38,880 bases of DNA from Candidatus Martarchaeota archaeon (GTDB lineage: Archaea > Micrarchaeota > Micrarchaeia > Micrarchaeales > CABMGC01), in NCBI GenBank assembly GCA_023476545.1, contig JAMCYP010000025.1:1-38880 (forward strand). Reading direction: 5' to 3'. A program made the position numbers and the translations under genes. Positions 15,843-23,813 of the stretch are shown here, piece after piece. Below the pieces are notes generated by a model. It saw only the letters and a list, made by a program, of their open reading frames with translations. It did not search any database and had not been told where the DNA came from. Position 1 is the first letter of the stretch, and every line of letters starts with the position of its first letter.

Positions 15843-17609
15843 CTACTGCCTTCTCCTTGCCCTTGATTTCGGGGCGTGCTGGAGTATGTGGAAGAGAAGC
15901 ACCACAAGCACGGCAAGGAGCAGTGCCGCGTTGATGAGAAGCAGCGAGTATATCTGGGAGACGTTCTGCTCTATCCCGCTGACCTCCTGCGCGATTCCGG
16001 CACCGGTCTGGTTGGAGGAGACGAACGACGACGAGATTACCTTGTTGTCAGCCGCGATGCCCGCAGCGAGGAGGGAGGTGGAGTACGCCTCTGCCGCGTT
16101 GCCCGTCTCGTTGGCGCCGCTGGTCGCGAGCGACTGCCTGAAGTAGAACTCGGACTGGGAGGCAAACTGTGAAGGCCAAGTACCTACGCTCGAGTTTGCT
16201 ATGTTTGCCAGCGTCCTCGAGTAGAGCTGGGAGGTGCTCAGGTTAGGCACGGGCAGGTCGAACGTCGTGGCGTATGTTGCTGAGTAGAGCGCTACCGCGT
16301 AGTCGCCGTTGCCGTATGCCTGCTGGGCAGTCTGGAGGTACATTCCGTTTCCGGAGGATCTGGCTTTGTTTATCGCCATAGAGGCAGCGCTGGCCAGGCT
16401 GGGTGACTCTTGGACGTAGTTGCCTCCCATCTCCGACGCCGCGGTGTATAGCTGGGAGGACGCCTCGCACCAGCCGAGCGCGGACGCGGCGGTGTATATG
16501 CTCTGGATTAGGCCGTCGGTGCTCTGCTCGCCATTCAGCTGCTGTTGTGCGGCGTTCAGCGTGTAGTTTGCCCAATACTGCCTCAGCTTCCCCCCGATCA
16601 CGAACTCGTAGTTCTGGTCTGTGAGGGGCGGAGGCGAGACTGAGGAGCAGTAAGAGGATATGCCAGACAGCAGGTCTGCCGCGCCGTTACTCGTGTAGTT
16701 ATGCGAGTTAGCAAGAGTGAACGCGGTTATGAAGTTCAGGAAAGCGAAGTCGGCCGCGGTGTAGAGGTAGCCGTGGGAAGCCAAAGTATCGTAGTTGGCA
16801 AGGTTGGAGTCGAGCTGATTTGCAGCCGCGCTGAAGTTGCTCCCGAGCGAGGAAACGGTGTTTGATGTGTAGTTGAGCGTGAAGTTTATGAGCTGATCGA
16901 ATGCGCTGATGTTGCACTCGGTGCACGTTATGTTGGATGCCCCTGCCGCATTGATATTGTATCCCTGGGTCAGGTTGATCGCAAGCTCAGAGGGCTGCTT
17001 GTTTCCGAACGCGTAGGGCAGCGCCTGGGAGACGTTGGTCACAGTCACCACAGGTATGCCGTTGTCCTGCTGCGATATATAGTAGAGAAGGTATTCGAAG
17101 GATGAGCTTGGGGCATAAGGCGCGAGTATGAATCGCATGCCGCCCGCCGCGGCCGCCTGGCTCTTGTCGGTGATTCCGCCTATCAGTCCCACTGATCCGT
17201 CACTCGCTATGGTACCTGTGGCGGTGAACCCCAGAGCGAGCTGCCTGTGCTGGAGCGCGGCGACGGCCAGCAGCGTGAATGCCAGGCCCGCGCTGGGGCC
17301 GGAGACATTGGCGCCGACGTCCTCTATGGTATAGTTGAAGGTATAGCTCTTCTCGTTGAGGCCGAGGAACGACGCCGCGTATGAAGCCGCGGTCTGCGCC
17401 GAGACAAGCGTATCAGCTGATACGTTGGCAGGGCCGTCGACCAGGACGCTGCCGCTTCCAGGGGTCACATTCAGCCTAACGACAGTGAGGCTGCCCACGT
17501 TCTGGTTGACAAGCACTGCAGGTATGTGCATCGTTGTGACATATGCGCTCGGGCTCGCGGCCAGCATGCTGAGCAGCAGTAGTGATAGTACGACTCTAAA
17601 ATCAGGCAT
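15843..17609 (-). CDS. Secreted Lon-type (S16) serine protease, membrane anchored
   Basis: A 588-residue protein beginning with a signal peptide (VVLSLLLLSMLAASPSAYV) and ending with one transmembrane helix (about 556-576) and the basic tail KSRARRRQ. Residues about 25-200 form a Lon proteolytic domain without any ATPase: the nucleophile Ser106 in GPSAGLAF and Lys149 in GGITDKSQAAAAGG are 43 residues apart, as in Lon itself. This is the arrangement of archaeal COG1750-type proteins. The region from about 220 to 550 is alpha-helical, rich in Asn, Ser, Tyr and glycosylation sites, and unrecognised. The active site would be outside the cell, so an ATP-independent role in surface protein processing is inferred. 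Confidence 0.85.
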   Translation of the reverse strand: MPDFRVVLSLLLLSMLAASPSAYVTTMHIPAVLVNQNVGSLTVVRLNVTPGSGSVLVDGPANVSADTLVSAQTAASYAASFLGLNEKSYTFNYTIEDVGANVSGPSAGLAFTLLAVAALQHRQLALGFTATGTIASDGSVGLIGGITDKSQAAAAGGMRFILAPYAPSSSFEYLLYYISQQDNGIPVVTVTNVSQALPYAFGNKQPSELAINLTQGYNINAAGASNITCTECNISAFDQLINFTLNYTSNTVSSLGSNFSAAANQLDSNLANYDTLASHGYLYTAADFAFLNFITAFTLANSHNYTSNGAADLLSGISSYCSSVSPPPLTDQNYEFVIGGKLRQYWANYTLNAAQQQLNGEQSTDGLIQSIYTAASALGWCEASSQLYTAASEMGGNYVQESPSLASAASMAINKARSSGNGMYLQTAQQAYGNGDYAVALYSATYATTFDLPVPNLSTSQLYSRTLANIANSSVGTWPSQFASQSEFYFRQSLATSGANETGNAAEAYSTSLLAAGIAADNKVISSSFVSSNQTGAGIAQEVSGIEQNVSQIYSLLLINAALLLAVLVVLLFHILQHAPKSRARRRQ

Positions 17610-17648
17610 TAGTCTGCTTTAGGCTGATTAAGATTTAAATTGGTTGTG

Positions 17649-18944
17649 TCAGGCTTCGGTTATTGTTCTCTGGCCGTACGCCTTCGGCGCTGCCCCTTTT
17701 GCTTCCACGGCCTTCGTTATATCTATCACGCCGAACACCCCGTCGTAGCCCGGCTTTATGCTCACCCTGTCCTCCCTTATGTTCTCTATCGCCTCGGAGA
17801 GCTTGGAGTCAAGCTCCCTGATGTTGTCAACATTGGCGTTGAGCAGCACGTTCATCTCGGTGCCGAAGCGTTCGACCAACCTATTGTATGTTTCAGACAC
17901 GTGCTGCGTGTACATTCCCTTGCCGCTGACGGAAGCGATTATCTCGTTGAGCGGCACCGCGTGGACGAAGGGAACCGCTCCCTTGGGTTTGAACCCTTCA
18001 TCCCTGTCAGCCAGGTCGTTAACCCTGTGCAGCACCCCGAGCGTGAGTTTCTTCCGGCATACAGGGCAGATGTTGTTGTACCTTGCGGCCTCGCTTGGGC
18101 TGAGTGAGATGTTGCACCTCCTGTGGCCGTCGTAGTGGTACTTGCCCTCTTCAGGATAGAACTCTATGGTGCACTTTATCTTCTTGCTCTTCATCGCCGC
18201 CATCAGCGCGTCATAGGAGAGCTTCTTCTCATCGATCTCGAAGACTGTAGCCTCCCTGCCAAGCTTCGGCAACGAGTGCGCGTCGCCGCTGGAGATTATG
18301 GCGTACTTGTCCAGTTTGGAGAGCCGCCAGTTCATGGCAGGATCGCTGCTCAGCCCCGTCTCTATAGCGTATATGTGCTGCGCCTGATCTTCGTACGCCT
18401 CCTCTATCGAGTCAAACCCGGACATTGAACCGAAGGCGCCAAACCACGGGGTCCAGACGTGCGCGGGATATACGAAGCTCTTCGGATTTATCCCGTGAAC
18501 TATCTCCACCAGCTCCGCGGCGCTCATGCTCAGCTGCGGCCTGCCGTCTATCGAAAGGTTGCCGCGCTTCGATAGCGCCTCGTTTATCTGCGCTATGCTC
18601 TCCATGTCCGGCACCAGAAGTCCGTTGTGTATCTTCGCCGCCTTTCCAGACCTGTCAAAGAGGCTTGCGGTTTCGCCCTTGACCTTGGGGAAGATGGTGC
18701 AGATCTCTGCGCTTAGTATGAAATTGGTGCCTGTCTTGGACCCCTTGAGTCGGAAAAGCCCGTTGCCCTGCGGCTCCAGCGTCTTCTTCATGGCAGCGAA
18801 CCAGTCTGGATGCGTGAAGTCGGCGGTGCCCATCAGCCCTATGCCCTTCGTCTTGGCCGTGGCGTCCATGTTCTCGAGCGTGAGCTTGTCGCTGCAGGCT
18901 CCTGCGTACTTGGAATGCGTGTGCAGTTCTGATATCAGTTCCAA
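17649..18944 (-). CDS. PHP-domain phosphoesterase with zinc ribbon (COG1379-like)
   Basis: A 431-residue protein. The PHP metal motif HTH is at residues 8-10, with further ligands expected in GTADFTHPDW, in FVYPAHVWTPW and in SSGDAHSLPK. A zinc ribbon follows (HRRCN, then CPVC), and the C-terminal third is helical. Bacterial and archaeal relatives are annotated as PHP phosphoesterases or as helicase-associated proteins, without an agreed function. The gene begins four bases after the stop of the endonuclease III gene, so the two are one operon. This supports a role in DNA repair, for example trimming DNA ends (inference). Confidence 0.85.
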   Translation of the reverse strand: MELISELHTHSKYAGACSDKLTLENMDATAKTKGIGLMGTADFTHPDWFAAMKKTLEPQGNGLFRLKGSKTGTNFILSAEICTIFPKVKGETASLFDRSGKAAKIHNGLLVPDMESIAQINEALSKRGNLSIDGRPQLSMSAAELVEIVHGINPKSFVYPAHVWTPWFGAFGSMSGFDSIEEAYEDQAQHIYAIETGLSSDPAMNWRLSKLDKYAIISSGDAHSLPKLGREATVFEIDEKKLSYDALMAAMKSKKIKCTIEFYPEEGKYHYDGHRRCNISLSPSEAARYNNICPVCRKKLTLGVLHRVNDLADRDEGFKPKGAVPFVHAVPLNEIIASVSGKGMYTQHVSETYNRLVERFGTEMNVLLNANVDNIRELDSKLSEAIENIREDRVSIKPGYDGVFGVIDITKAVEAKGAAPKAYGQRTITEA

Positions 18945-18948
18945 TACA

Positions 18949-19623
18949 TCACTTGCTCGCCTTGAGCCCGTTCTGCGGGCATATGCTGTTCTTGCTGTCC
19001 GGTCCTATGAGGCACTGGCTGCAGATCGGAACCTGCGATTGGCACACCTTCTTTCCGTGGGTCTTCAGCACGTACGCGAAGTTCTTCCAGTACTTCCTGT
19101 CCACCGCCTTCTCCAGGTCCTGCTCTATCTTCTCCGGGTCCGTGTTCCTGCTCAGGCCAATCCTGCCCGAGAGCTTGATCACCCACGTGTCTACGGGTAT
19201 GCCCTCGACTATCCCGTACGCGTTGATCAGTATCGTGTTGGCCGTCTTCCTCCCTATGCCCGGCAGCTCCAACAGCTCCTCCATCTTTTTCGGGACAGCG
19301 CCTCCGTGCCTCTCTTCCAGGACCTTGCACGCGTTGATCACGTTCTTCGCCTTGTTACCGGCGAAGCTGACCCTGCGTATAAGCTTTACCAGTTCCTCAA
19401 CGTCCGCGTGCGCAAAGTCCTTTGCAGTTTTGTAGCGCTTGAAGAGCTCAGGCGTGACCGCGTTGACCACCTCGTCGTGCGTCTGCGCCGACAGTATGGC
19501 GGCTACGAGCAGCTCCACGGGAGTCTTGAAATTCAGGTAGTACTTCGCGTCCTTGTACTCGTTCTCGAGCATGCCTACGGCCTTAGCGGCTTTGCTTCCT
19601 TCCAGAAGAGTGAAAGACTTCAT
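18949..19623 (-). CDS. nth: Endonuclease III, DNA glycosylase/AP lyase
   Basis: A 224-residue base-excision repair enzyme. The helix-hairpin-helix is LPGIGRKTANTIL with catalytic Lys126, and the catalytic Asp145 lies in VDTWV. The C-terminal iron-sulfur motif is C-x6-C-x2-C-x10-C; the last spacing is five residues longer than the classical x5. The usual His after VDT is Trp. The enzyme removes oxidised pyrimidines and nicks abasic sites. Its promoter is likely the TATA-like CTTATATG (minus strand, about 19680-19687). The 130 bases upstream, to the Alba gene end, hold no other gene that I can see. The PHP gene follows in the same operon. Confidence 0.92.
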   Translation of the reverse strand: MKSFTLLEGSKAAKAVGMLENEYKDAKYYLNFKTPVELLVAAILSAQTHDEVVNAVTPELFKRYKTAKDFAHADVEELVKLIRRVSFAGNKAKNVINACKVLEERHGGAVPKKMEELLELPGIGRKTANTILINAYGIVEGIPVDTWVIKLSGRIGLSRNTDPEKIEQDLEKAVDRKYWKNFAYVLKTHGKKVCQSQVPICSQCLIGPDSKNSICPQNGLKASK

Positions 19624-19753
19624 CTAAATGCCCGGAGAACCGTGCTGCCCCCTATCTGATCCCTTGCGGGTTAAAAACATATAAGCGTATTCCGAGGCGT
19701 AGTATTGCCGAGGTTCCACTGATGGTGCCGTTGTCATTATGAAAATCACGGGG

Positions 19754-20068
19754 CTACTTCGCCAGAAGTATCTCTATCGTGCTTACCTTGGACTTGGTGC
19801 CGTCCTCGTTCTGCAGCTCTTCCGAGTTTATGGCTATGCTCCCGACCTTCGCGTCCTGTATGAACCTGTTTCGGGCGATCTCGGCAACATCAACGGCTCT
19901 GGATATAGTGTTTCCTCTGGCGCGTATCTTTACGCTCTTGGCGCCGTTGTTGAACTGCGTCACCACTGCCAGAACATAGTTCATAGCGGGCTTCTTCCCT
20001 ATGTATACTACATTCTCCGGTATGCTACTTTCAGTCCTCTCCCCAAGTTCCTCCATTTGTTCCGCCAT
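19754..20068 (-). CDS. albA: Alba-family chromatin and RNA-binding protein
   Basis: A 104-residue Alba protein that coats DNA and binds RNA as a dimer. The core reads [14 protein letters not shown] with Lys25-Lys26 at the position of the acetylated lysine of Sulfolobus Alba, then [24 protein letters not shown]. The acidic N-terminal extension is unusual but short. The ATG at 20068 is chosen because GGTGA lies just before it; an ATG at 20086 would add six residues. A TATA element (TTTATATATCC on the minus strand, about 20128-20139) lies about 60-70 bases upstream. Confidence 0.93.
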   Translation of the reverse strand: MAEQMEELGERTESSIPENVVYIGKKPAMNYVLAVVTQFNNGAKSVKIRARGNTISRAVDVAEIARNRFIQDAKVGSIAINSEELQNEDGTKSKVSTIEILLAK

Positions 20069-20127
20069 TGTTTCACCAGCAAGCATGAATCGTTCTGAGT
20101 GTGTTGCTTGTTGTTAATTGCGCGTAA

Positions 20128-20139
20128 GGATATATAAAG
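20128..20139 (-). promoter_or_regulatory. TATA box of the Alba gene
   Basis: On the minus strand CTTTATATATCC is a strong archaeal TATA box. It is followed by an untranslated leader of about 35-45 bases and by GGTGA before the Alba ATG at 20068. Confidence 0.55.
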
Positions 20140-20150
20140 CATGAGTATGT

Positions 20151-20636
20151 TCACGCCCTCCTGACGAGCCGCCTGCCCGAGGCTCCGTTGGTTACGGCCT
20201 CATGCACCGAGTACTTCTTTATCACCATCGCCTTCACGTGCTCCGACTCCGCGTTGCTCCTCATCGCAAGCCTCTCGGCCTGCCTGAGCTTGCCGGCGTA
20301 TGCCCTGTATGCGGTCCTTGCGGCGGCAAGTGCGTCGCGCTCGTGCAGGTTCGCGAATCCGTGCGCAGTGAGGCCCTTCTTCTTTTCGACGCTTATGTCA
20401 GTGGATGGGACGAAGAGCGCAGCGTCGAAGATGCTCGCGAGCTTCTCGACAAGCGAGTCCGGCCTTCTCTTATCTCCCGCGATCACTACGGGCGAGCCTG
20501 TCTTGGTTATCTCGTCGACGAACCACTGCAGCCCGGCAAACCTTCCGGTGGCGAGTTTTGCAACATTGCCGTCGAGGTCCAGGCACGCTACCGCGGCAGT
20601 CTTCCCGGGATCTATTCCTACTATGAGATGCTTCAA
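20151..20636 (-). CDS. Short RNase H-fold protein related to DUF460/COG2433
   Basis: A 161-residue protein that opens with the strand-turn HLIVGIDPGKTAAVACLDLDG (Asp9 as first acidic residue), the RuvC/RNase H-like nuclease signature. It continues with VVIAGDKRRPDSLVEKLA and ends with helices containing the HERDALAAARTAY block. This matches the N-terminal domain of archaeal DUF460 proteins, which are usually far longer and carry helical and further nuclease regions. Here only the single domain is present. Nuclease activity on DNA or RNA junctions is plausible but not shown. It starts four bases after the stop of the upstream membrane protein gene. Confidence 0.7.
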   Translation of the reverse strand: MKHLIVGIDPGKTAAVACLDLDGNVAKLATGRFAGLQWFVDEITKTGSPVVIAGDKRRPDSLVEKLASIFDAALFVPSTDISVEKKKGLTAHGFANLHERDALAAARTAYRAYAGKLRQAERLAMRSNAESEHVKAMVIKKYSVHEAVTNGASGRRLVRRA

Positions 20637-20640
20637 TAGA

Positions 20641-21657
20641 TCAGCACAACGTGGAGTTGGTGTAGCAGAGCGCCTCGCGCGCGGTCTGCGGCAGGGCGAG
20701 ATAGTGGCAGTTGACCACTACTGCTGGTGTAAACGTTATGTTGTAGTACTGCGCCAGGAGCGCCTGTGTGTTCAATACGCTGGACGATGAGGTTATGCAG
20801 CTGTCCAACTGCGTTGAGTTGAGCCCGGCGCCTTCGGCTATGCTGGCAAGGCTGTTCTGCGACATGTACTGGCCTGAGTACGCAGCATCGAGGGCGGAAG
20901 CGAACTTGCCGAAGTTGCTCTGCTGCGAAGCACAGAAGGCGTATTTCGACAGGTAGAGCGCGTTCACGAGCCCGACCTGCGAGCCGATCCGCTGCGTTGC
21001 CGATCCTATCACTATCTTCACAGTCAGGTTCACGTTGCTTCCGTACATGCGCTCTATATTGCTGGCGTTAAGAAGGCTGTGCACCGCGCCCACGTCATAC
21101 GGGTCTATGAACCAGTAGACCTGCGTCGGGGACGTATTTGTGCAAGCGTATTTTCCGGCAAGCGCGACCACTCCGGAGGAGACGACGCTGTTGTTCGATA
21201 TCTGCGAAGGCAGAGCGGTCTGCAGCAGGGGAGTCACCTTCGATGTGTTCGTGTCATTGATCTGGAAGGCGAGCGAGAAGGCGACGTTGTTTACCAGGTT
21301 CTTGGCCATCAGCTGAACATACCACGCTCCGCTGTCCGGCAGGTAGCTGACGTGCATGCTGCTTATGTTGGAGATGAACGGTATGAGCGAGAGCGAGCTG
21401 TTAACGGTGGCGTAGCTTGCCAGAACGTGCTCTGCTACGGCTTTGATCTGTGCAGCGGTGTGTAACGCGGTGGTGTTGCCGGTGGTATTGTTGCCTACCA
21501 TCACCAGTATCGGCTTGCCGTACGACACTACCAGAAGCAGCAGTACGAGCAGCACGACGAGGATTATGAGCATCAGGTGCAGGTTGTCGAGTCCACCGAA
21601 CCTGCCCAGCGGTCGCACCACTATGCCAGGTTCCCTTATCCTCTTAGACTTCGCCAT
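20641..21657 (-). CDS. Membrane-anchored DsbA-like protein lacking the CxxC motif
   Basis: A 338-residue protein with a basic cytoplasmic N-terminus, one transmembrane helix (about residues 27-46) and an exported domain rich in Asn glycosylation sites. From about residue 175 the pattern fits a thioredoxin/DsbA fold: QVYWFIDPYD at the active-site strand, a helical insert with ALYLSKYAFCASQQSNF, and FTPAVVVN with the cis-Pro near the end. The CxxC of true disulfide oxidoreductases is replaced (FIDPYD), so redox catalysis is unlikely unless other Cys pairs act. Fold assignment is by eye and moderate. Downstream the RNase H-fold gene follows after four bases. Confidence 0.55.
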   Translation of the reverse strand: MAKSKRIREPGIVVRPLGRFGGLDNLHLMLIILVVLLVLLLLVVSYGKPILVMVGNNTTGNTTALHTAAQIKAVAEHVLASYATVNSSLSLIPFISNISSMHVSYLPDSGAWYVQLMAKNLVNNVAFSLAFQINDTNTSKVTPLLQTALPSQISNNSVVSSGVVALAGKYACTNTSPTQVYWFIDPYDVGAVHSLLNASNIERMYGSNVNLTVKIVIGSATQRIGSQVGLVNALYLSKYAFCASQQSNFGKFASALDAAYSGQYMSQNSLASIAEGAGLNSTQLDSCITSSSSVLNTQALLAQYYNITFTPAVVVNCHYLALPQTAREALCYTNSTLC

Positions 21658-21742
21658 TTAACTCCCAAACCAAGATGGTTCACCATAACCCTTGATGAAT
21701 AAACTATTTATTTGTTTACAGGGCTTCGTCCTGTTTCTTACG

Positions 21743-21817
21743 CGGGCCCGGCGGGATTTGAACCCGCGACCATCACCTTAGGACGGTGCTGCTCTGTCCA
21801 AGCTGAGCTACGGGCCC
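21743..21817 (-). tRNA. tRNA-Arg(CCT)
   Basis: On the minus strand GGGCCCG pairs with CGGGCCC, discriminator G, no encoded CCA. D arm GCTC/GAGC, T arm GCGGG-TTCAAAT-CCCGC. The anticodon loop GTCCTAA gives CCT, reading AGG. The anticodon stem has four good pairs plus a G-A mismatch at 27-43. No intron. The gene lies 34 bases downstream of argS in the same direction, a self-consistent pairing of tRNA and its synthetase. Confidence 0.96.
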
Positions 21818-21838
21818 ACTCTATCAATTTGTAGGCAG

Positions 21839-21847
21839 GTTTATTTA
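21839..21847 (-). promoter_or_regulatory. TATA-like element of tRNA-Arg
   Basis: TAAATAAAC on the minus strand is 22-30 bases before the tRNA 5' end, the canonical distance, and squeezed into the 34-base gap after argS. It lets the tRNA be transcribed independently of argS. Confidence 0.5.
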
Positions 21848-21851
21848 CGCT

Positions 21852-23768
21852 TTACATCTCGCTTACTGTTGCTATGCCGAGCAGCACGAATAGGTTCTCA
21901 AGCGCTATGGTCAGTGAATACACGATCGCAAGCCTTAGCCCCTTCGCCTCCTTGCCCTTTATCACCGGCATTGTCTCGTAGAACCTGCTGAACAAGGAGG
22001 CCAGGTCGAGCAGGTAGTCGGTGATGACGTTAGGCCTCGATTCCGCACACGCCTTCTCCACCGCCTCCTGCATCTCACCCATCTTCTTCACCAGCGCGAA
22101 GTCGTACCCGCGCGTGGCGTGCGCCGCATCGGCATCCGACAACTGCGACACGGAGAAGTTCGCCCTGCCGAGTATCTTCTTCGCCCTCGCATACGTGTAC
22201 ATGGCATAGGGGCCGCTGTTGCCCTCGAAGTTGAGCGCGTTGTCCCATGAGAAGGTTATCTCCTTCTCCGGCGCTATCCTCAGGTACTCGAACTTTATGG
22301 CAGATACGGCTATCACCCTGGCTATCTGCTCCATGTTCTGCTTGTTCGTTATCTTCTCGCTCTTCTGCGCGATCTCGAGGGCACGCTTCGTCGCCTCTTC
22401 CAGAAGGTCGTCGGCGGTGTAGTTCCTGCCCTCTCCGAGCCAGTTGCCGCTTCTCGCGCTGAGCTTGCCCTCCTCGAGGTTGACCCTGCCGTATGCGAGG
22501 TGGACTATGTTCTCCGTAACGTCCTTGTGCCCTATGAGCGTGAACATCACCCTCATTATCTGCTGCTCATACGCCTGGCTTGCGTCTATCACGTTTATGG
22601 CGCGCTTCACGTTGCCGAACTTCATGCTCGTGCCGGAGGGCGCGGTGCTGAATATTGGCTTGCCGTTGGGTTGGTCCATGAACTTCTTGTAGCCGAATCC
22701 TGCGTCTATCAGCCCGAACTTCCATGCGTGGAAGGCGAAGTCCTTGCCTATGTACGTTGCCGCGCCGTTGCTCCTCACTATCACCTTCGCGTCCTCCCTG
22801 CTTCCCTCGAGCTCCTTCGCGTACGGGGTAATCTTATCGAGCTTGACCACTATCGCGCCGGCGTACTTTCCATCGCTGGGCTTCTCGAGTATGCTGCTCG
22901 ATATGTCAAGCGCCTTGCTCAGCAGATGCGAGCGCACTATGTCGCTCTCCCATACCATCACGTCGCGGTATATGCCGTAAGCGAACGCGGTCTCCTGGTG
23001 GGCCATGACGCACTTCTCGGCCATCTCCCTGCCCGCCTTCGACTCCTGCGAGTTCACCTCCTCGAGCTTCTTCAGCAGGTCGTTCACCTCTCCCTTGATC
23101 TGCTCCTTCTGCTGCATCTCCTTGTTAACGCGTACGTACAGCTCGCCCAGCCACTGGTCGAACTTCTTGTCAGGCTTGTTGCTTATGTGGAGCCATCCCC
23201 ACAGCGCCGTTGCCACCTGCAGGCCCAGATCGTCTATGTAGTCCTCGCGCTCTATCTCGTATGAACACGCCTCGAGTAGGTTTGCAATGACGTTGCCGAG
23301 CAGCGCGTTCCTGAGCGTGCCCACGTGCCACGGGTGGGCAGGGTTGGCGCTCGGCGACTCCACTATCGCCTTTTTGTGCCTTCCCACAGAGCTCTGTCCG
23401 TAACCTTTTCTCCTCTTCAGCACATCGCGCAGCACGGCGCGCACGTACTTCTTCTCGTCCATGAACGCGTTTACATATCCGTTGGCATCCTCGAACCTTG
23501 AGATGTGTTCTGTAGCCTTCGCCTTCTGCGCGATCGCCTTTGCTATGTTCGTCGGACTGTTCTTCTTGATCTTCGCAAGCTTGAACGCTATTGACGAGCT
23601 GATGTCCCCCTGTTCCGCCGCGGTGGGAATCGAGACAGAGAGTTTCAGGTCATCTGCCTCCACTTCAGAGTCGCCATACGCCGCGCGTATTGCAGCATCG
23701 ATTGCCTCGACAAACTCGCGCTTCACGATCAGGCTCGGAGCGTCTGCAAACTCTTTTAAGTCTTGCAT
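21852..23768 (-). CDS. argS: Arginyl-tRNA synthetase
   Basis: A 638-residue class I synthetase that charges tRNA-Arg. The HIGH-type motif is HPWHVGT within SANPAHPWHVGTLRNALLGN; the KMSKS position is degenerate (KLSARSGNW), as is common for ArgRS. An N-terminal Add-1-like domain (about residues 1-110) and the C-terminal helical anticodon-binding domain with RFYETMPV are present. An insertion of about 60 residues between the HIGH block and the core (about 220-280) is helical and charged. tRNA-Arg(CCT) follows downstream. A TATA-like TTTAAAAAAGG-type stretch at 23788-23797 lies between it and the divergent gene. Confidence 0.96.
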   Translation of the reverse strand: MQDLKEFADAPSLIVKREFVEAIDAAIRAAYGDSEVEADDLKLSVSIPTAAEQGDISSSIAFKLAKIKKNSPTNIAKAIAQKAKATEHISRFEDANGYVNAFMDEKKYVRAVLRDVLKRRKGYGQSSVGRHKKAIVESPSANPAHPWHVGTLRNALLGNVIANLLEACSYEIEREDYIDDLGLQVATALWGWLHISNKPDKKFDQWLGELYVRVNKEMQQKEQIKGEVNDLLKKLEEVNSQESKAGREMAEKCVMAHQETAFAYGIYRDVMVWESDIVRSHLLSKALDISSSILEKPSDGKYAGAIVVKLDKITPYAKELEGSREDAKVIVRSNGAATYIGKDFAFHAWKFGLIDAGFGYKKFMDQPNGKPIFSTAPSGTSMKFGNVKRAINVIDASQAYEQQIMRVMFTLIGHKDVTENIVHLAYGRVNLEEGKLSARSGNWLGEGRNYTADDLLEEATKRALEIAQKSEKITNKQNMEQIARVIAVSAIKFEYLRIAPEKEITFSWDNALNFEGNSGPYAMYTYARAKKILGRANFSVSQLSDADAAHATRGYDFALVKKMGEMQEAVEKACAESRPNVITDYLLDLASLFSRFYETMPVIKGKEAKGLRLAIVYSLTIALENLFVLLGIATVSEM

Positions 23769-23813
23769 GGTAGTAATACGCAGGGGGTTTAAAAAAGGTA
23801 AGCGGTCGGTTAT

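Noticed and set aside
18526-19659. Open frame of 377 codons on the plus strand
   Set aside because: Antisense to both endonuclease III and the PHP gene; no domain recognised.
19624-19753. Possible small RNA between nth and Alba genes
   Set aside because: A TGATGG word resembling a C box was seen but no matching D box or stable fold, so no RNA is called.
21675-21686. Dyad ATGGT-TC-ACCAT upstream of the DsbA-like gene
   Set aside because: Five-base arms are expected by chance in a window of this length and no regulator is nearby.
22500-23264. Open frame of 254 codons on the plus strand
   Set aside because: Antisense to argS; Leu/Arg/His-rich repetitive composition typical of a shadow.
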